This document shows positions 8,499 to 16,417 of a stretch of 53,711 nt of DNA, in pieces (positions within the stretch are counted from its first letter, which is position 1; each line of letters starts with the position of its first letter). The stretch is taken from positions 1 to 53,711 of the forward strand of contig CAJBDJ010000023.1 of the NCBI GenBank assembly GCA_903951825.1, given 5' to 3'. The position numbers were made by a program, and so were the translations under genes. The notes under the pieces were generated by a model. That model had not been told where the DNA came from. It saw nothing but the letters and a program-made list of their open reading frames with translations, and searched no databases. This stretch comes from an uncultured Pseudomonadota bacterium. GTDB lineage: Bacteria > Pseudomonadota > Gammaproteobacteria > Burkholderiales > Rhodocyclaceae.

Positions 8499-10574
8499 AT
8501 GACAACAACCAATCCCCTCCTCGATTTCACCGATCTGCCGCGTTTCGATACGCTGCAGCCCGCTCACGTCAAACCGGCCATCGAATCCCTTCTGGCGGCG
8601 GCGCGCGCCTTGGTCGAGCAGCTGACTGCCGACAGCACCCCCGCCACCTGGAACGATTTTGCCGAGCCGCTGGCGAGCGGTCTCGAACCGCTTGGCCGTG
8701 CCTGGGGCGTTGTCGGGCACATGCACTCAGTCAATGACCTTCCCGCCTGGCGCGCGGCCTACAACGACATGCTGCCGGAGGTCTCGCGCTTTTATGCCGA
8801 ACTCGGGCAAAACCTCACAATCTTCAACAAGTACAAGGCGCTGCGTTCCAGCGCCGAATTCGACACCCTGAGCAGCGCGAAAAAAAGGGTCGTGGACAAC
8901 GAAATGCGCGATTTCCGCCTGAGCGGCGCCGAATTGCCGGAAGATCAAAAACCGCGATTTCAGGCAATCATGGAAGAAATCTCGCAACTTTCGGCCAAGT
9001 TTTCCGAAAACCTGCTTGATGCGACCAACGCTTTTGCTGAAGTCATCACCGACCCCGCCCTGCTGGCCGGTCTTCCCGATGATGCGCTTGAAGCGGCCAA
9101 AGCCGCAGCCGCAGCCGCACGCGCCGGCGTCGACGGCTGGCGCTTCAGCTTGCATGCCCCCTCCTACGGCCCGCTTATGCAATACGCCGACAATCGCCCG
9201 CTACGCGCCCGCTTCTATCGCGCCTACGCGACCCGCGCCGCCGAGTTCACAGATGGCAGCAACCAGCCCGAGTGGGACAACACCCCGCTCATCAAGCGCA
9301 TGCTCGAACTGCGTATCGAAGATGCGCAGATGCTCGGCTTCAACAACTTCGCCGAAGTTTCGCTGTCCGCCAAAATGGCCGACAGTCCGGCGCAAGTCCT
9401 CGCCTTCCTGCGCGAACTGGCGGCCAAAGCCAGGCCGTTTGCCGAAAAGGACATCACCGAGTTGCGCGCCTTTGCCAGAGACGAACTCGGAATCGCCGAT
9501 TTTCAGCCATGGGATGCCGCTTACGTTTCCGAAAAGCTGCTGCAAAAGCGTTACGCCTTCTCCGAGCAGGAAGTCAAACAATACTTCACCGAACCCAAGG
9601 TGCTCGGCGGCCTGTTTCAGGTCATCGAACGCCTCTTCAATGTCAAGGTCAAGCCTGATACGGCGCCAGTCTGGCACGACGATGTGCGTTTTTACCGCCT
9701 CGAAACGCCAGCCGGTGACCTCGTCGGCCAGTTCTACCTCGACCTCTACGCCCGCGAAACCAAGCGCGGCGGTGCCTGGATGGACGAGGCGCGCGCCCGT
9801 CGCCGTCTCGCTAACGGCATTCAGAAGCCGGTGGCCTACCTCAACTGCAATTTTTCGCGTCCGCCGGGGATGGTGGACGGCAAAATGCGGCCGGCGACCT
9901 TTACCCACGATGAGGTCATGACTCTTTTTCATGAAACCGGCCACGGCCTCCACCACCTGCTGACGCGCGGCGAAGACCTCGGCGTATCCGGCATTCATGG
10001 CGTCGAGTGGGATGCCGTCGAATTGCCCTCACAGTTCATGGAAAACTACTGCTGGGAGTGGCGCGTCATCAAAGAAATGAGTGCTCACGTCGACACCGGC
10101 GCCCCCTTGCCGCGCGAGTTGTTCGACAAAATGCTGGCCGCCAGAAACTTCCAGAGCGGCATGATGGCGCTGCGCCAGATCGAGTTCTCGCTGTTCGACA
10201 TGCTGATCCATGCCGATTTCGACCCGCAATCCGGGGTGACCGTACTGGACATTCTCAACGCGGTACGCGCCGAGGTGGCCGTACTGATACCGCCCGAGTG
10301 GCATCGCTTCCCGAACAGTTTTTCGCATATTTTCGGCGGCGGTTACGGTGCCGGCTACTTCAGCTACAAATGGGCCGAAGTCCTGTCGGCGGACGCCTAC
10401 GCCGCCTTCGAAGAGGCCGGCGACCCGTTCGATGCGGTGGTCGGCAAGCGTTTTCTCGACGAAATCCTCGCCGTCGGCGGCACGCGCCCGGCGCTGGAAT
10501 CATTCATCGCCTTCCGCGGCCGTCCGCCGTCAGTAGATGCGCTGCTGCGCCACAATGGCATGCATGCAGTCTGA
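8499..10574 (+). CDS. prlC: Oligopeptidase A (M3 family zinc metallopeptidase)
   Basis: A 691-residue M3 peptidase that degrades short peptides, including cleaved signal peptides, in the cytoplasm. The zinc motif HETGH is at residues 478-482 within FHETGHGLHHLL, and the third ligand region follows in VEWDAVELPSQFMENY. Length and the N-terminus (NPLLDFTDLPRFD) match prlC of beta- and gammaproteobacteria. I start at ATG 8499; nine upstream in-frame codons overlap the preceding gene and have no family support. It lies 8 bp after the DUF4276 gene and so is probably expressed from the same transcript as purC and the inserted pair. Confidence 0.95.
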   Translation: MTTTNPLLDFTDLPRFDTLQPAHVKPAIESLLAAARALVEQLTADSTPATWNDFAEPLASGLEPLGRAWGVVGHMHSVNDLPAWRAAYNDMLPEVSRFYAELGQNLTIFNKYKALRSSAEFDTLSSAKKRVVDNEMRDFRLSGAELPEDQKPRFQAIMEEISQLSAKFSENLLDATNAFAEVITDPALLAGLPDDALEAAKAAAAAARAGVDGWRFSLHAPSYGPLMQYADNRPLRARFYRAYATRAAEFTDGSNQPEWDNTPLIKRMLELRIEDAQMLGFNNFAEVSLSAKMADSPAQVLAFLRELAAKARPFAEKDITELRAFARDELGIADFQPWDAAYVSEKLLQKRYAFSEQEVKQYFTEPKVLGGLFQVIERLFNVKVKPDTAPVWHDDVRFYRLETPAGDLVGQFYLDLYARETKRGGAWMDEARARRRLANGIQKPVAYLNCNFSRPPGMVDGKMRPATFTHDEVMTLFHETGHGLHHLLTRGEDLGVSGIHGVEWDAVELPSQFMENYCWEWRVIKEMSAHVDTGAPLPRELFDKMLAARNFQSGMMALRQIEFSLFDMLIHADFDPQSGVTVLDILNAVRAEVAVLIPPEWHRFPNSFSHIFGGGYGAGYFSYKWAEVLSADAYAAFEEAGDPFDAVVGKRFLDEILAVGGTRPALESFIAFRGRPPSVDALLRHNGMHAV

Positions 10575-10590
10575 TCCCGTGAGAGCCTTC

Positions 10591-11115
10591 ATGCGCCCCC
10601 TCATTGTCGTCGGCCTGCTTGTTGCCAGCATCAGCGCCAGCTTTGGCGCGAGTGCCGCGGCCTACCGCTGGGTCGACCCGGTCAGCGGCCGTACCGTCAT
10701 CAGCGATACGCCGCCGCCCCGTCTCACCCGTGAGGTCAGCAAAACCAGCGATCCTTCCAGCAACCCCGAGGGCTATAGCTACGGTGCGCGCAAAGCGGCT
10801 GAAAACTTCCCGGTAACGCTCTACACGTTGGCTGAATGCCTTGCTGAATGCACCCAGGCGCGTGAGCAACTTAATCGGCGCGGCGTTCCTTTCACCGAAA
10901 AAATACTGCAGTCCGAGGATGACAGGGCGGTACTAAAAGCCTTGGTCGGCGATGTCTTTGTGCCGTCACTCAAGGTCGGCCGGCAACATTTGCGCGGCTT
11001 TGAGGCGTCGGCCTACGACAATCTGCTCGACCTCGCCGGATACCCTAAAACGGCTCTGCCCGGCAGCAAACCTTCAGGCGGCCTGCCGCCGTCAGGCAAG
11101 GAAGAACGGCGCTGA
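10591..11115 (+). CDS. Exported DUF4124/glutaredoxin-like protein
   Basis: A 174-residue protein with a signal peptide (MRPLIVVGLLVASISASFGASA), then a DUF4124-type segment (AYRWVDPVSGRTVISDTPPP) and a C-terminal glutaredoxin-like fold (FPVTLYTLAECLAECTQARE ... GVPFTEK ... VPSLKVG). The redox site reads C-x3-C (CLAEC) instead of the canonical CxxC, which I believe is usual for this exported branch. It probably acts on thiols in the periplasm. The start at ATG 10591 gives a proper signal peptide; a GTG at 10579 is possible. It follows prlC by 16 bp and may be in the same operon. Substrate unknown. Confidence 0.82.
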   Translation: MRPLIVVGLLVASISASFGASAAAYRWVDPVSGRTVISDTPPPRLTREVSKTSDPSSNPEGYSYGARKAAENFPVTLYTLAECLAECTQAREQLNRRGVPFTEKILQSEDDRAVLKALVGDVFVPSLKVGRQHLRGFEASAYDNLLDLAGYPKTALPGSKPSGGLPPSGKEERR

Positions 11116-11132
11116 GGCAGCGACTGGCGGCT

Positions 11133-11336
11133 TCAATCGGCCGGATCATCTTCCTCGCTGGCCTGCAGCCACCAGATCAAATCGTTGCCCTGGAGATAGG
11201 TCGGAATCATCTGGTGATGCTGCCACTTGAAGACGGGGCCAAACGGAATGTAGCGAGCCAGCACATCGCCATTCGCGGCGACGCCAAAAAAGGGCAAGCC
11301 AAGGCGGATTGATTCACGTATTTGTTGGTTGGTCAT
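11133..11336 (-). CDS. Small hypothetical protein
   Basis: A 67-residue protein (MTNQQIRESIRLGLPFFGVA ... YLQGNDLIWWLQASEEDDPAD) with no signal peptide, membrane segment or known motif. Its reality is supported by a perfect AGGAGG (complement of 11344-11349) seven bases before the ATG. The tail is acidic. It is convergent with the glutaredoxin-like gene and divergent from xthA. Function unknown. Confidence 0.65.
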   Translation of the reverse strand: MTNQQIRESIRLGLPFFGVAANGDVLARYIPFGPVFKWQHHQMIPTYLQGNDLIWWLQASEEDDPAD

Positions 11337-11462
11337 GGCCAAGCCTCCTGATCAGTGCACAGGCCACAGATTACTCTCGCGTGCCAACAATAAACATGCA
11401 CCACGCAGCAACCGGGTCAGCCAATACAATTCACGCACTACCTTTTTGAATCTGGAGCCTCG

Positions 11463-12227
11463 ATGAAAATTGCCTCGTGGAACGTCAACTCACTGAAAGT
11501 TCGTCTGCCGCATCTGCTCGACTGGTTGCACGAGCAGCAACCCGATGCCCTCTGCCTGCAGGAACTCAAGCTTGAGGACAACCATTTTCCGCGCGCCGAG
11601 ATTGAGGCCGTCGGTTATCACGCCGCTTTTTACGGGCAGAAAACCTATAACGGCGTTGCCTTGCTGGCACGCCAGCCGATTGATGATTTGTGTTTTGGCA
11701 ATCCGCATTTCGCCGATGAGCAAAAACGTCTGATTGCCGGAACGATAGGCGACGTCCGGGTCATTTGCGCCTACATGCCGAATGGTCAGGCGGTGGGCAG
11801 CGACAAATACGACTACAAACTGCGCTGGCTCGCCGGCCTGTTGCGCTGGCTCAAGGATGAAATGGCGGCGCATCCGCGCCTCGCCCTGGGCGGCGATTAC
11901 AACATCGCCCCGGCTGACGGCGACGTCCATGACCCACGTGCCTGGGGTGAGGGCATTCTGTGCTCGCCGCCCGAACGCCAAGCCTTCAGGCAAATGCTGG
12001 AGCTCGGTCTGAGCGACAGCTTCCGCCTCTTTGAGCAGCCGGAAAAATCTTTTTCCTGGTGGGATTACCGGATGCTGGGCTTCCAGAAAAATCTCGGCTT
12101 GCGCATCGATCACATTCTCCTCAGCCCGCCGCTGGCAGCAAGGTGCACGGCAGCCGGCATCGACCGGGCGCCGCGCAAACTGGAACGGCCATCCGACCAT
12201 GCGCCGGTATGGGCGATTGTCGAGTGA
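11463..12227 (+). CDS. xthA: Exodeoxyribonuclease III (AP endonuclease)
   Basis: A 254-residue Mg-dependent nuclease of the exonuclease III / APE1 family that cuts DNA at abasic sites and trims 3' ends during base excision repair. Motifs are complete: WNVNSLKVRLPHLLDWL (residues 6-22), LQELKLED with the metal-binding Glu, the GGDYNIAP loop, and the C-terminal SDHAPVW with the catalytic Asp-His pair. The ATG at 11463 follows a GGAG ribosome binding site. The next gene, a Crp/Fnr regulator, starts 5 bp after its stop, so the two are likely co-transcribed although unrelated in function. Confidence 0.95.
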   Translation: MKIASWNVNSLKVRLPHLLDWLHEQQPDALCLQELKLEDNHFPRAEIEAVGYHAAFYGQKTYNGVALLARQPIDDLCFGNPHFADEQKRLIAGTIGDVRVICAYMPNGQAVGSDKYDYKLRWLAGLLRWLKDEMAAHPRLALGGDYNIAPADGDVHDPRAWGEGILCSPPERQAFRQMLELGLSDSFRLFEQPEKSFSWWDYRMLGFQKNLGLRIDHILLSPPLAARCTAAGIDRAPRKLERPSDHAPVWAIVE

Positions 12228-12232
12228 GCACC

Positions 12233-12895
12233 ATGCCCGGCACGCTCAAACGCGACACGCTGCTCAATTTGTATCCGGTGCTCGCCGCCATGCCGGCGAC
12301 ACAGCTTGATACGCTTCTGCCGTCGGTGATGAACCTTCCCGCCGGCAGCGAAATTTTCAGCGAGGGGCAGCCGTGCCAAGGCTTCCCCTTGCTTCTTGAA
12401 GGCCGCATCAAAGTGATCAAGCAGGCCGGCAACGGGCGGGAAATGCTGCTCTATCGCGTGACGCCAGGCGGCTCCTGCATCATCAGCTCAAGCTGCCTGC
12501 TCAGCCATACCGCCTACAACGCGCGTGGCATCGCCGAAACAGGACTGACCCTGCTGGCCCTGCCGATTCCCGTTTTCTCGACACTGATCGTCGACAGCCC
12601 ACCATTTCGCGATTTCGTCTTTCACCTGTTTGCCGAGCGTATCGGCGAATTGATGCAACTGGTCGAGGAAGTCGCCTTCAACCGTCTCGATCAACGTCTG
12701 GCCAAATTGATTCTGGCGCGCAATACGCCGGTGATGACGGTCACTCATCAGCAACTGGCCGACGAACTCGGCAGCGTCCGCGAAATTGTCAGCCGCCTGC
12801 TTAAAGGCTTTGCCGACCAAGGTCTCGTCACCCTCGGCCGCGAACAGCTGAGCGTGAGCAATCGCGAGGGATTGCAAAAATTTGCCGCTAAGTGA
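12233..12895 (+). CDS. Crp/Fnr family transcriptional regulator
   Basis: A 220-residue regulator with an N-terminal cyclic-nucleotide-type beta-barrel (about 15-130, including PAGSEIFSEGQPCQGFPLLL and GRIKVIK), a dimerisation helix, and a C-terminal winged helix-turn-helix (VTHQQLADELGSVREIVSRL, about 165-184). There is no N-terminal FNR four-cysteine cluster; two Cys in SCIISSSC lie in the barrel. The DUF2892 gene follows it directly, and a quasi-palindrome at its stop codon fits a binding site for such a protein. Members next to YgaP/DUF2892 genes are often linked to sulfur or redox stress, but the signal is not readable from sequence. I start at ATG 12233, just after the xthA stop. Confidence 0.88.
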   Translation: MPGTLKRDTLLNLYPVLAAMPATQLDTLLPSVMNLPAGSEIFSEGQPCQGFPLLLEGRIKVIKQAGNGREMLLYRVTPGGSCIISSSCLLSHTAYNARGIAETGLTLLALPIPVFSTLIVDSPPFRDFVFHLFAERIGELMQLVEEVAFNRLDQRLAKLILARNTPVMTVTHQQLADELGSVREIVSRLLKGFADQGLVTLGREQLSVSNREGLQKFAAK

Positions 12896-12905
12896 CTGAA
12901 GTTAC
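12892..12905 (+). promoter_or_regulatory. Candidate Crp/Fnr-type operator
   Basis: GTGACTGAAGTTAC is an imperfect 14-bp palindrome (GT.ACT..AGT.AC) overlapping the stop codon of the Crp/Fnr gene. A possible -10 element TAAAGT lies at 12928-12933. Taking a start near 12940, the palindrome centre is about 41 bp upstream, the spacing used by class II Crp/Fnr activation. The likely target is the DUF2892 gene. Confidence 0.4.
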
Positions 12906-12987
12906 ATACCCGGCGCGGCGGCTTCGCTAAAGTGCGCGCTGCACTCCCTTCTTTAACCCGCAATTAACCCGTAACGGAGAACACACC

Positions 12988-13182
12988 ATGACACCCAATG
13001 TTGGCGGTATCGACAAAATCCTTCGCATCGTCGTAGGCGCCGGCTTGATCGGCGCCACCGCAGCCGGCCTTCTGCCCGTCTGGGGTTACATCGGCCTCAT
13101 CCCCCTGGCCACCGGCCTGATGGGTTGGTGCCCGGCCTACCCGCTACTCGGCATCAACAGCTGCCCGAACAAAAAAGACTGA
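12988..13182 (+). CDS. DUF2892 (YgaP-type) small membrane protein
   Basis: A 64-residue inner-membrane protein of the DUF2892 family: MTPNVGGIDKILRIVVGAGL, then two hydrophobic segments and the signature GWCPAYPLLGINSC. In YgaP this domain anchors a rhodanese; here it stands alone, which is common. A GGAG ribosome binding site precedes the ATG. The gene directly upstream is a Crp/Fnr regulator, and the operator-like palindrome between them suggests that regulator controls it. The conserved cysteines suggest a link to thiol or sulfur chemistry, but no activity is established. Confidence 0.9.
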   Translation: MTPNVGGIDKILRIVVGAGLIGATAAGLLPVWGYIGLIPLATGLMGWCPAYPLLGINSCPNKKD

Positions 13183-13190
13183 AGCAACAT

Positions 13191-13209
13191 AAAGCTTCTC
13201 AAGCTTTTT
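13191..13209 (+). terminator. Probable terminator after DUF2892
   Basis: AAAGCTT-CTC-AAGCTTT forms a perfect 7-bp stem with a 3-base loop, followed by a short T run. It lies 8 bp after the stop codon. The stem is AT-rich and the T run short, so it may be only moderately efficient. Confidence 0.45.
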
Positions 13210-13313
13210 GCACGAGGCGGACATGGTGACCTGAACCGCCTTTATTGTTTGTTTGCCCGTCGGCTCACCAGAAGAAGCGACGCACTCAAAATCAAAACGC
13301 AAGATTATTCGGG

Positions 13314-13334
13314 AAAAAGCGGCCAACTGGCCGC
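13314..13334 (-). terminator. Rho-independent terminator of dsbC
   Basis: On the minus strand GCGGCC-AGTT-GGCCGC is a perfect 6-bp GC stem (7 bp allowing a tighter loop) followed by TTTTT. It sits about 20 bp after the dsbC stop and would end the operon running from the proline-rich gene through the hydroxylase to dsbC. Confidence 0.8.
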
Positions 13335-13354
13335 CTGGTCGGCGGAACGGTCAA

Positions 13355-14059
13355 TTAGTTCGTCGCACTCAGCTTTTGCTCGATGCGATCGAGCGATATT
13401 GCGCCGGGCACGCGCTCGCCATCGGCGAAAAATATTGTCGGCGTGCCGCTGATATTCAGTTTGCGGCCAAAATCACGATTTTTATCAATCGCCGCCGTGT
13501 TGCAGTCCTCTTTGCCGGTTGGCGCCTTGCCTTCAACCATCCAGTCGTTCCAGCTCTTGGCGCGGTCGCTGGCGCACCATATCTGACGGGACTTTTTCAG
13601 CGAGTCCTCCGACAAAATAGGGAGCAGGAAGGTGTACACCGTGACGTTTTCAAGGCGCTGAAGGTCTTTTGCCAAACGCTTGCAATAGCCGCAATTGGGG
13701 TCTTCAAAAGTCGCCAGAACCCGCTTGCCATTCCCCCGCACCTGCTTGATCGCGCGCTCAAAAGGCAATTCGCTGAACTTGATCGCCGTCAGTTTGCGCA
13801 TTCGCTCTTCGGTCGTGTTCTTCATCGTCTTGGCGTCGATCAACTGCCCACCGGCGATGAAAGCCGTCATTTTTTCGTCGGTGTAGAAAATGTTGCCCTC
13901 CATGTACACCTCGTACAACCCCAAATAACCGGACTTGGTGACGCTCTCTACCTTAGCGCCGAGCTTGGCTTCCATGGCCTTACGCACCTCCGTCTCATCG
14001 GCGTGCGCGACGACCACAAAAGCCAGAGGCAGGGCGAGGGCTAACAACTTCTTGATCAT
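13355..14059 (-). CDS. dsbC: DsbC-family thiol:disulfide interchange protein
   Basis: A 234-residue periplasmic disulfide isomerase. Parts: signal peptide (1-20, ending VVAHA), an N-terminal dimerisation domain (about 21-85), a linker helix and a thioredoxin-fold domain with the active site CGYC at C123/C126 in EDPNCGYCKR. The cis-proline loop SGTPTIFF follows later. Two further cysteines (ASDRA-flanking WC and EDC) match the structural disulfide of DsbC. It corrects wrongly paired disulfides and is kept reduced by DsbD. It lies 12 bp after the UbiH-like hydroxylase gene on the same strand, an arrangement common in betaproteobacteria, and ends at a clear terminator. Confidence 0.93.
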   Translation of the reverse strand: MIKKLLALALPLAFVVVAHADETEVRKAMEAKLGAKVESVTKSGYLGLYEVYMEGNIFYTDEKMTAFIAGGQLIDAKTMKNTTEERMRKLTAIKFSELPFERAIKQVRGNGKRVLATFEDPNCGYCKRLAKDLQRLENVTVYTFLLPILSEDSLKKSRQIWCASDRAKSWNDWMVEGKAPTGKEDCNTAAIDKNRDFGRKLNISGTPTIFFADGERVPGAISLDRIEQKLSATN

Positions 14060-14071
14060 CAGGTCAAACTC

Positions 14072-15235
14072 CTAATTGGCTCCCAGCGCGTAACGCACCA
14101 GGAAATTCTTGATAAGCGAGATTCGGTTGGTCAAATTGAGGCCGAGGTTGCGCAAGGGGCGCAAGCCCGGCGTCTGATTGGCAAAAAGTTGGCGCAAGGC
14201 ATCCGTGGTGCTTTGCATGAGAAGGGTTTCTTCGCGACGAGCCCGTTGATAGCCCCGGAGAAAACGCACATCACCCAGATCGTGCCAGGGCTGACGAGCC
14301 GCCAGCAACTCGCCAAGGACACGGGCATCCTGAAAACCCAGGTTGATCCCGTGTCCCGACAACGGGTGAATTCCATGTGCGGCGTCACCGATCAGCGCCA
14401 GACGGGGAGCCACCACGTGCGGCACCCGCATCAGGCGCAAGGGGAAGGCCAGCGGCGACGTCAGCACGCTCAGGCGTCCGAGCTGGTGCGCCCCGGCCTC
14501 GGCAACCCGTTCGCCAAATTCAGGCGCCGGGAGTTGGCACAGTTCGTCAGCATTGGCATCCGGCGTAGACCAGACAACGGAAATGCGATTCCCCGGCAAT
14601 GGCAGGTACGCAACAACGCCATCATCACGGAACCACTGATAGGCAATATTGCGATGCGGCTTCTCGCAGGAAAAATTGGCCACCACGCCTTTTTCGCCGT
14701 AGGGCGTATTGAGCGCAACCAGCCCCGCCGCCTGGCGCACCCAGGAGTCGCGCCCATCGGCAGCGACCAATAATGGTGCCGTCAGGAGCGATGCGTCATC
14801 CAGTGTCAGCTGCGCCGAAGTTGAAGTGAGTGTCAGCGCAACCGGCTGGGTCGGGCAAAAGAGTGTCAAATTACTCTGGCGCTTGGCTGACTCCCAAAAT
14901 TCGGCAGACATCAACGATGACTCGATAATCCAGCCAAGCTCCGAAACTCCCGCCTGGTAGGCGGAAAATTCCAGCTGGCCACCAGCATCCCCACGCACCT
15001 GCATACCGCGAATCGGCGCTACGCGTTCACGGTCGAGGTGCTTCCAGGCACCGATCTGGTCAAGAAACCCGGCACTGGCCGGGCTGATCGCATAGATCCG
15101 CGAATCCCAGTCGGCAGACCGAGCCGGGCTATGGCTTTCGACCAGCGCAATACGCAAGCGGCTGTCGCGCAATGCTAGCGCCAAGCTGGTACCGGCGAGG
15201 CCGCCCCCGACAATAATGAGATCGAATTCCTGCAT
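14072..15235 (-). CDS. UbiH/UbiF-family FAD-dependent hydroxylase
   Basis: A 387-residue flavoprotein monooxygenase of the UbiH/UbiF/VisC/COQ6 family, which hydroxylates the aromatic ring of ubiquinone precursors at the inner membrane. The FAD-binding N-terminus DLIIVGGGLAGTSLALAL is intact. The second signature, GDAAHGIHPLSGHGINLGFQD, is seen near residue 290, and an Asp-Gly NAD-type motif appears as ADGRDSWVR. Which ring position it acts on (C5, C6 or C1; UbiI, UbiF, UbiH or UbiM) cannot be told by eye. It sits between a proline-rich gene and dsbC on the same strand. Confidence 0.88.
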   Translation of the reverse strand: MQEFDLIIVGGGLAGTSLALALRDSRLRIALVESHSPARSADWDSRIYAISPASAGFLDQIGAWKHLDRERVAPIRGMQVRGDAGGQLEFSAYQAGVSELGWIIESSLMSAEFWESAKRQSNLTLFCPTQPVALTLTSTSAQLTLDDASLLTAPLLVAADGRDSWVRQAAGLVALNTPYGEKGVVANFSCEKPHRNIAYQWFRDDGVVAYLPLPGNRISVVWSTPDANADELCQLPAPEFGERVAEAGAHQLGRLSVLTSPLAFPLRLMRVPHVVAPRLALIGDAAHGIHPLSGHGINLGFQDARVLGELLAARQPWHDLGDVRFLRGYQRARREETLLMQSTTDALRQLFANQTPGLRPLRNLGLNLTNRISLIKNFLVRYALGAN

Positions 15236-15274
15236 GGCAGGGATTATGTCACTACGCCCGACGTGCCCGACGAA

Positions 15275-15652
15275 TCAGCCGGACACGACCGGAGGCTTGT
15301 TCGAGCGCGGACGGCGATTATTATTGTTGTTGCGCGGACGATGTTTTTTTACCGGCTGACCGGCGCCGCCGGCTGGCCGACTCTGACCGGCACCGGAATG
15401 TCCGCTGCTGGTGCCTGGTTCCTGACCAGCGGCAAGGCGATTGCCGGGAGCCAGTTGAATCTCCAGCTCGATGATTTCATCCCACTGCTCATCGGAACGG
15501 TCGCGTTCGGGTACCGAAAGCAACTCACGCAAACGGCGGCGGTTATCGAGCCCCGGCGTTGCAGGTGGTTGAACGTGCACGGGGGCAGGCGACGACGGCT
15601 GGGCAACCGGCGAATCGCTTGAAGGGGTGTCTTCGGGAGTTTGTGTAGTCAT
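15275..15652 (-). CDS. Proline-rich, basic-tailed hypothetical protein
   Basis: A 125-residue low-complexity protein. The N-terminal third is Pro/Ser-rich (TPEDTPSSDSPVAQPSSPAP), the middle is a likely helix (NRRRLRELLSVPERDRSDEQ ... EIIELEIQLAPG), and the C-terminus is strongly basic with an Asn/Arg run (KKHRPRNNNNNRRPRSNK), which could bind RNA or DNA. No known domain. I start at the ATG 15652 and not two codons earlier at a TTG. It lies between the HU terminator and the hydroxylase gene, 39 bp before the latter, so it likely heads that operon. Confidence 0.7.
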   Translation of the reverse strand: MTTQTPEDTPSSDSPVAQPSSPAPVHVQPPATPGLDNRRRLRELLSVPERDRSDEQWDEIIELEIQLAPGNRLAAGQEPGTSSGHSGAGQSRPAGGAGQPVKKHRPRNNNNNRRPRSNKPPVVSG

Positions 15653-15660
15653 TAGCAATT

Positions 15661-15694
15661 AAAAAGCGGAGCCCGCGATTCGCGCGAGCCCCGC
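15661..15694 (-). terminator. Rho-independent terminator of the HU gene
   Basis: Read on the minus strand, the arms GCGGGGCTCGCG and CGCGGGCTCCGC pair over 12 positions (two G-T wobbles) around a 5-base loop and run into TTTTT. It begins about 15 bp after the HU stop codon and isolates that gene from the operon downstream. Confidence 0.85.
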
Positions 15695-15709
15695 AATAGT
15701 TGGAACAGC

Positions 15710-16018
15710 TTATTTCTTTTTGGCGGCTTTGGCGGCGGGCTTTTTCGGCGCAACAGCAGCCCTGAATGCGCTGCCGGCGGTAAATTTCGGTACGGTAGTT
15801 GCCGAGATATTCAGGATCGCACCTGTTTTCGGGTTTTTGCCTGTACGTGCAGCACGATTAGCCGACTTGAATGTGCCAAAACCAATCAGCGTCACTGAGT
15901 CACCGGCGGCGACGGTTTGAACAACTGCACCGATGATGGCAGACAACGCCTTTTCAGCAGCGGCTTTGGGAATACCAGCTTCTTTTGCAGCAACTTCGAC
16001 CAGCTCGGATTTGTTCAT
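15710..16018 (-). CDS. HU-family DNA-binding protein
   Basis: A 102-residue histone-like protein: MNKSELVEVAAKEAGIPKAA, the DNA-arm region GFGTFKSANRAARTGKNPKTG and the saddle sequence VPKFTAGSAFRAAV. The length is about 12 residues above the usual 90 because of a lysine/alanine tail (APKKPAAKAAKKK) of the kind seen in several betaproteobacteria, which adds positive charge for DNA contact. It bends and compacts DNA. A strong AGGAGG ribosome binding site precedes the ATG, as expected for an abundant protein. It is monocistronic, with its own terminator, and divergent from ahpC. Confidence 0.95.
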   Translation of the reverse strand: MNKSELVEVAAKEAGIPKAAAEKALSAIIGAVVQTVAAGDSVTLIGFGTFKSANRAARTGKNPKTGAILNISATTVPKFTAGSAFRAAVAPKKPAAKAAKKK

Positions 16019-16314
16019 CTAAGTGCCTCCTGTTACTTATAGTGTTAATAAGGAAACTGGCCGTGGACACGGCAGCGAAGCCAAAATAGCATAAGTTATT
16101 GAATTAGTGTTGGCTCGAGCAAGCCCACCTTCGGTCTGCAGTATGGATTTTGGGGGGTTTGGGGCACAAATCACGACACTTTTCTCGCCCACCGGGGTGC
16201 CCGCGGAGCCGATCAAAATATTGCGGCGAGCACTTGAAAGACCTGCTACCCGCCTCATCTATGTTGGAGAAATATCGTAGCAATACGTTTTCTCGGTTAC
16301 GTTCATCGAATCGA
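16019..16314. other. HU/ahpC divergent intergenic region
   Basis: Nearly 300 bp with no gene I can support. The left part carries the HU ribosome binding site and presumably its promoter (AT-rich segment around 16030-16060). A 73-codon minus-strand frame (16037-16258) lacks a ribosome binding site and recognisable family features. The right edge leads into the OxyR-like site. Confidence 0.45.
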
Positions 16315-16351
16315 ATAGCACTTGGCTATCGTGCTTATGGCCTCAATCAAT
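16315..16351 (+). promoter_or_regulatory. Candidate OxyR binding site upstream of ahpC
   Basis: Four tetramers at exact 7-base spacing, ATAG-N7-CTAT-N7-ATGG-N7-CAAT, match the OxyR pattern ATAG-N7-CTAT-N7-ATAG-N7-CTAT at 14 of 16 positions. The site ends 66 bp before the ahpC ATG, the right position to recruit polymerase to a promoter starting just after it. Known OxyR regulons include ahpCF, which supports the assignment. Confidence 0.65.
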
Positions 16352-16417
16352 TAGACCGCTATTGCAGGGCGCTCTACCATCGCTTCACTGTCACATCTCA
16401 ACCAAGGAGAAAACCCG

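Noticed and set aside
13253..14044. A 263-codon plus-strand frame opposite dsbC
   Set aside because: The minus strand encodes a complete DsbC with signal peptide, CGYC and terminator. The plus frame has no recognisable pattern.
16037..16258. A 73-codon minus-strand frame upstream of the HU gene
   Set aside because: It overlaps the expected HU promoter region, lacks a ribosome binding site and shows no family pattern.
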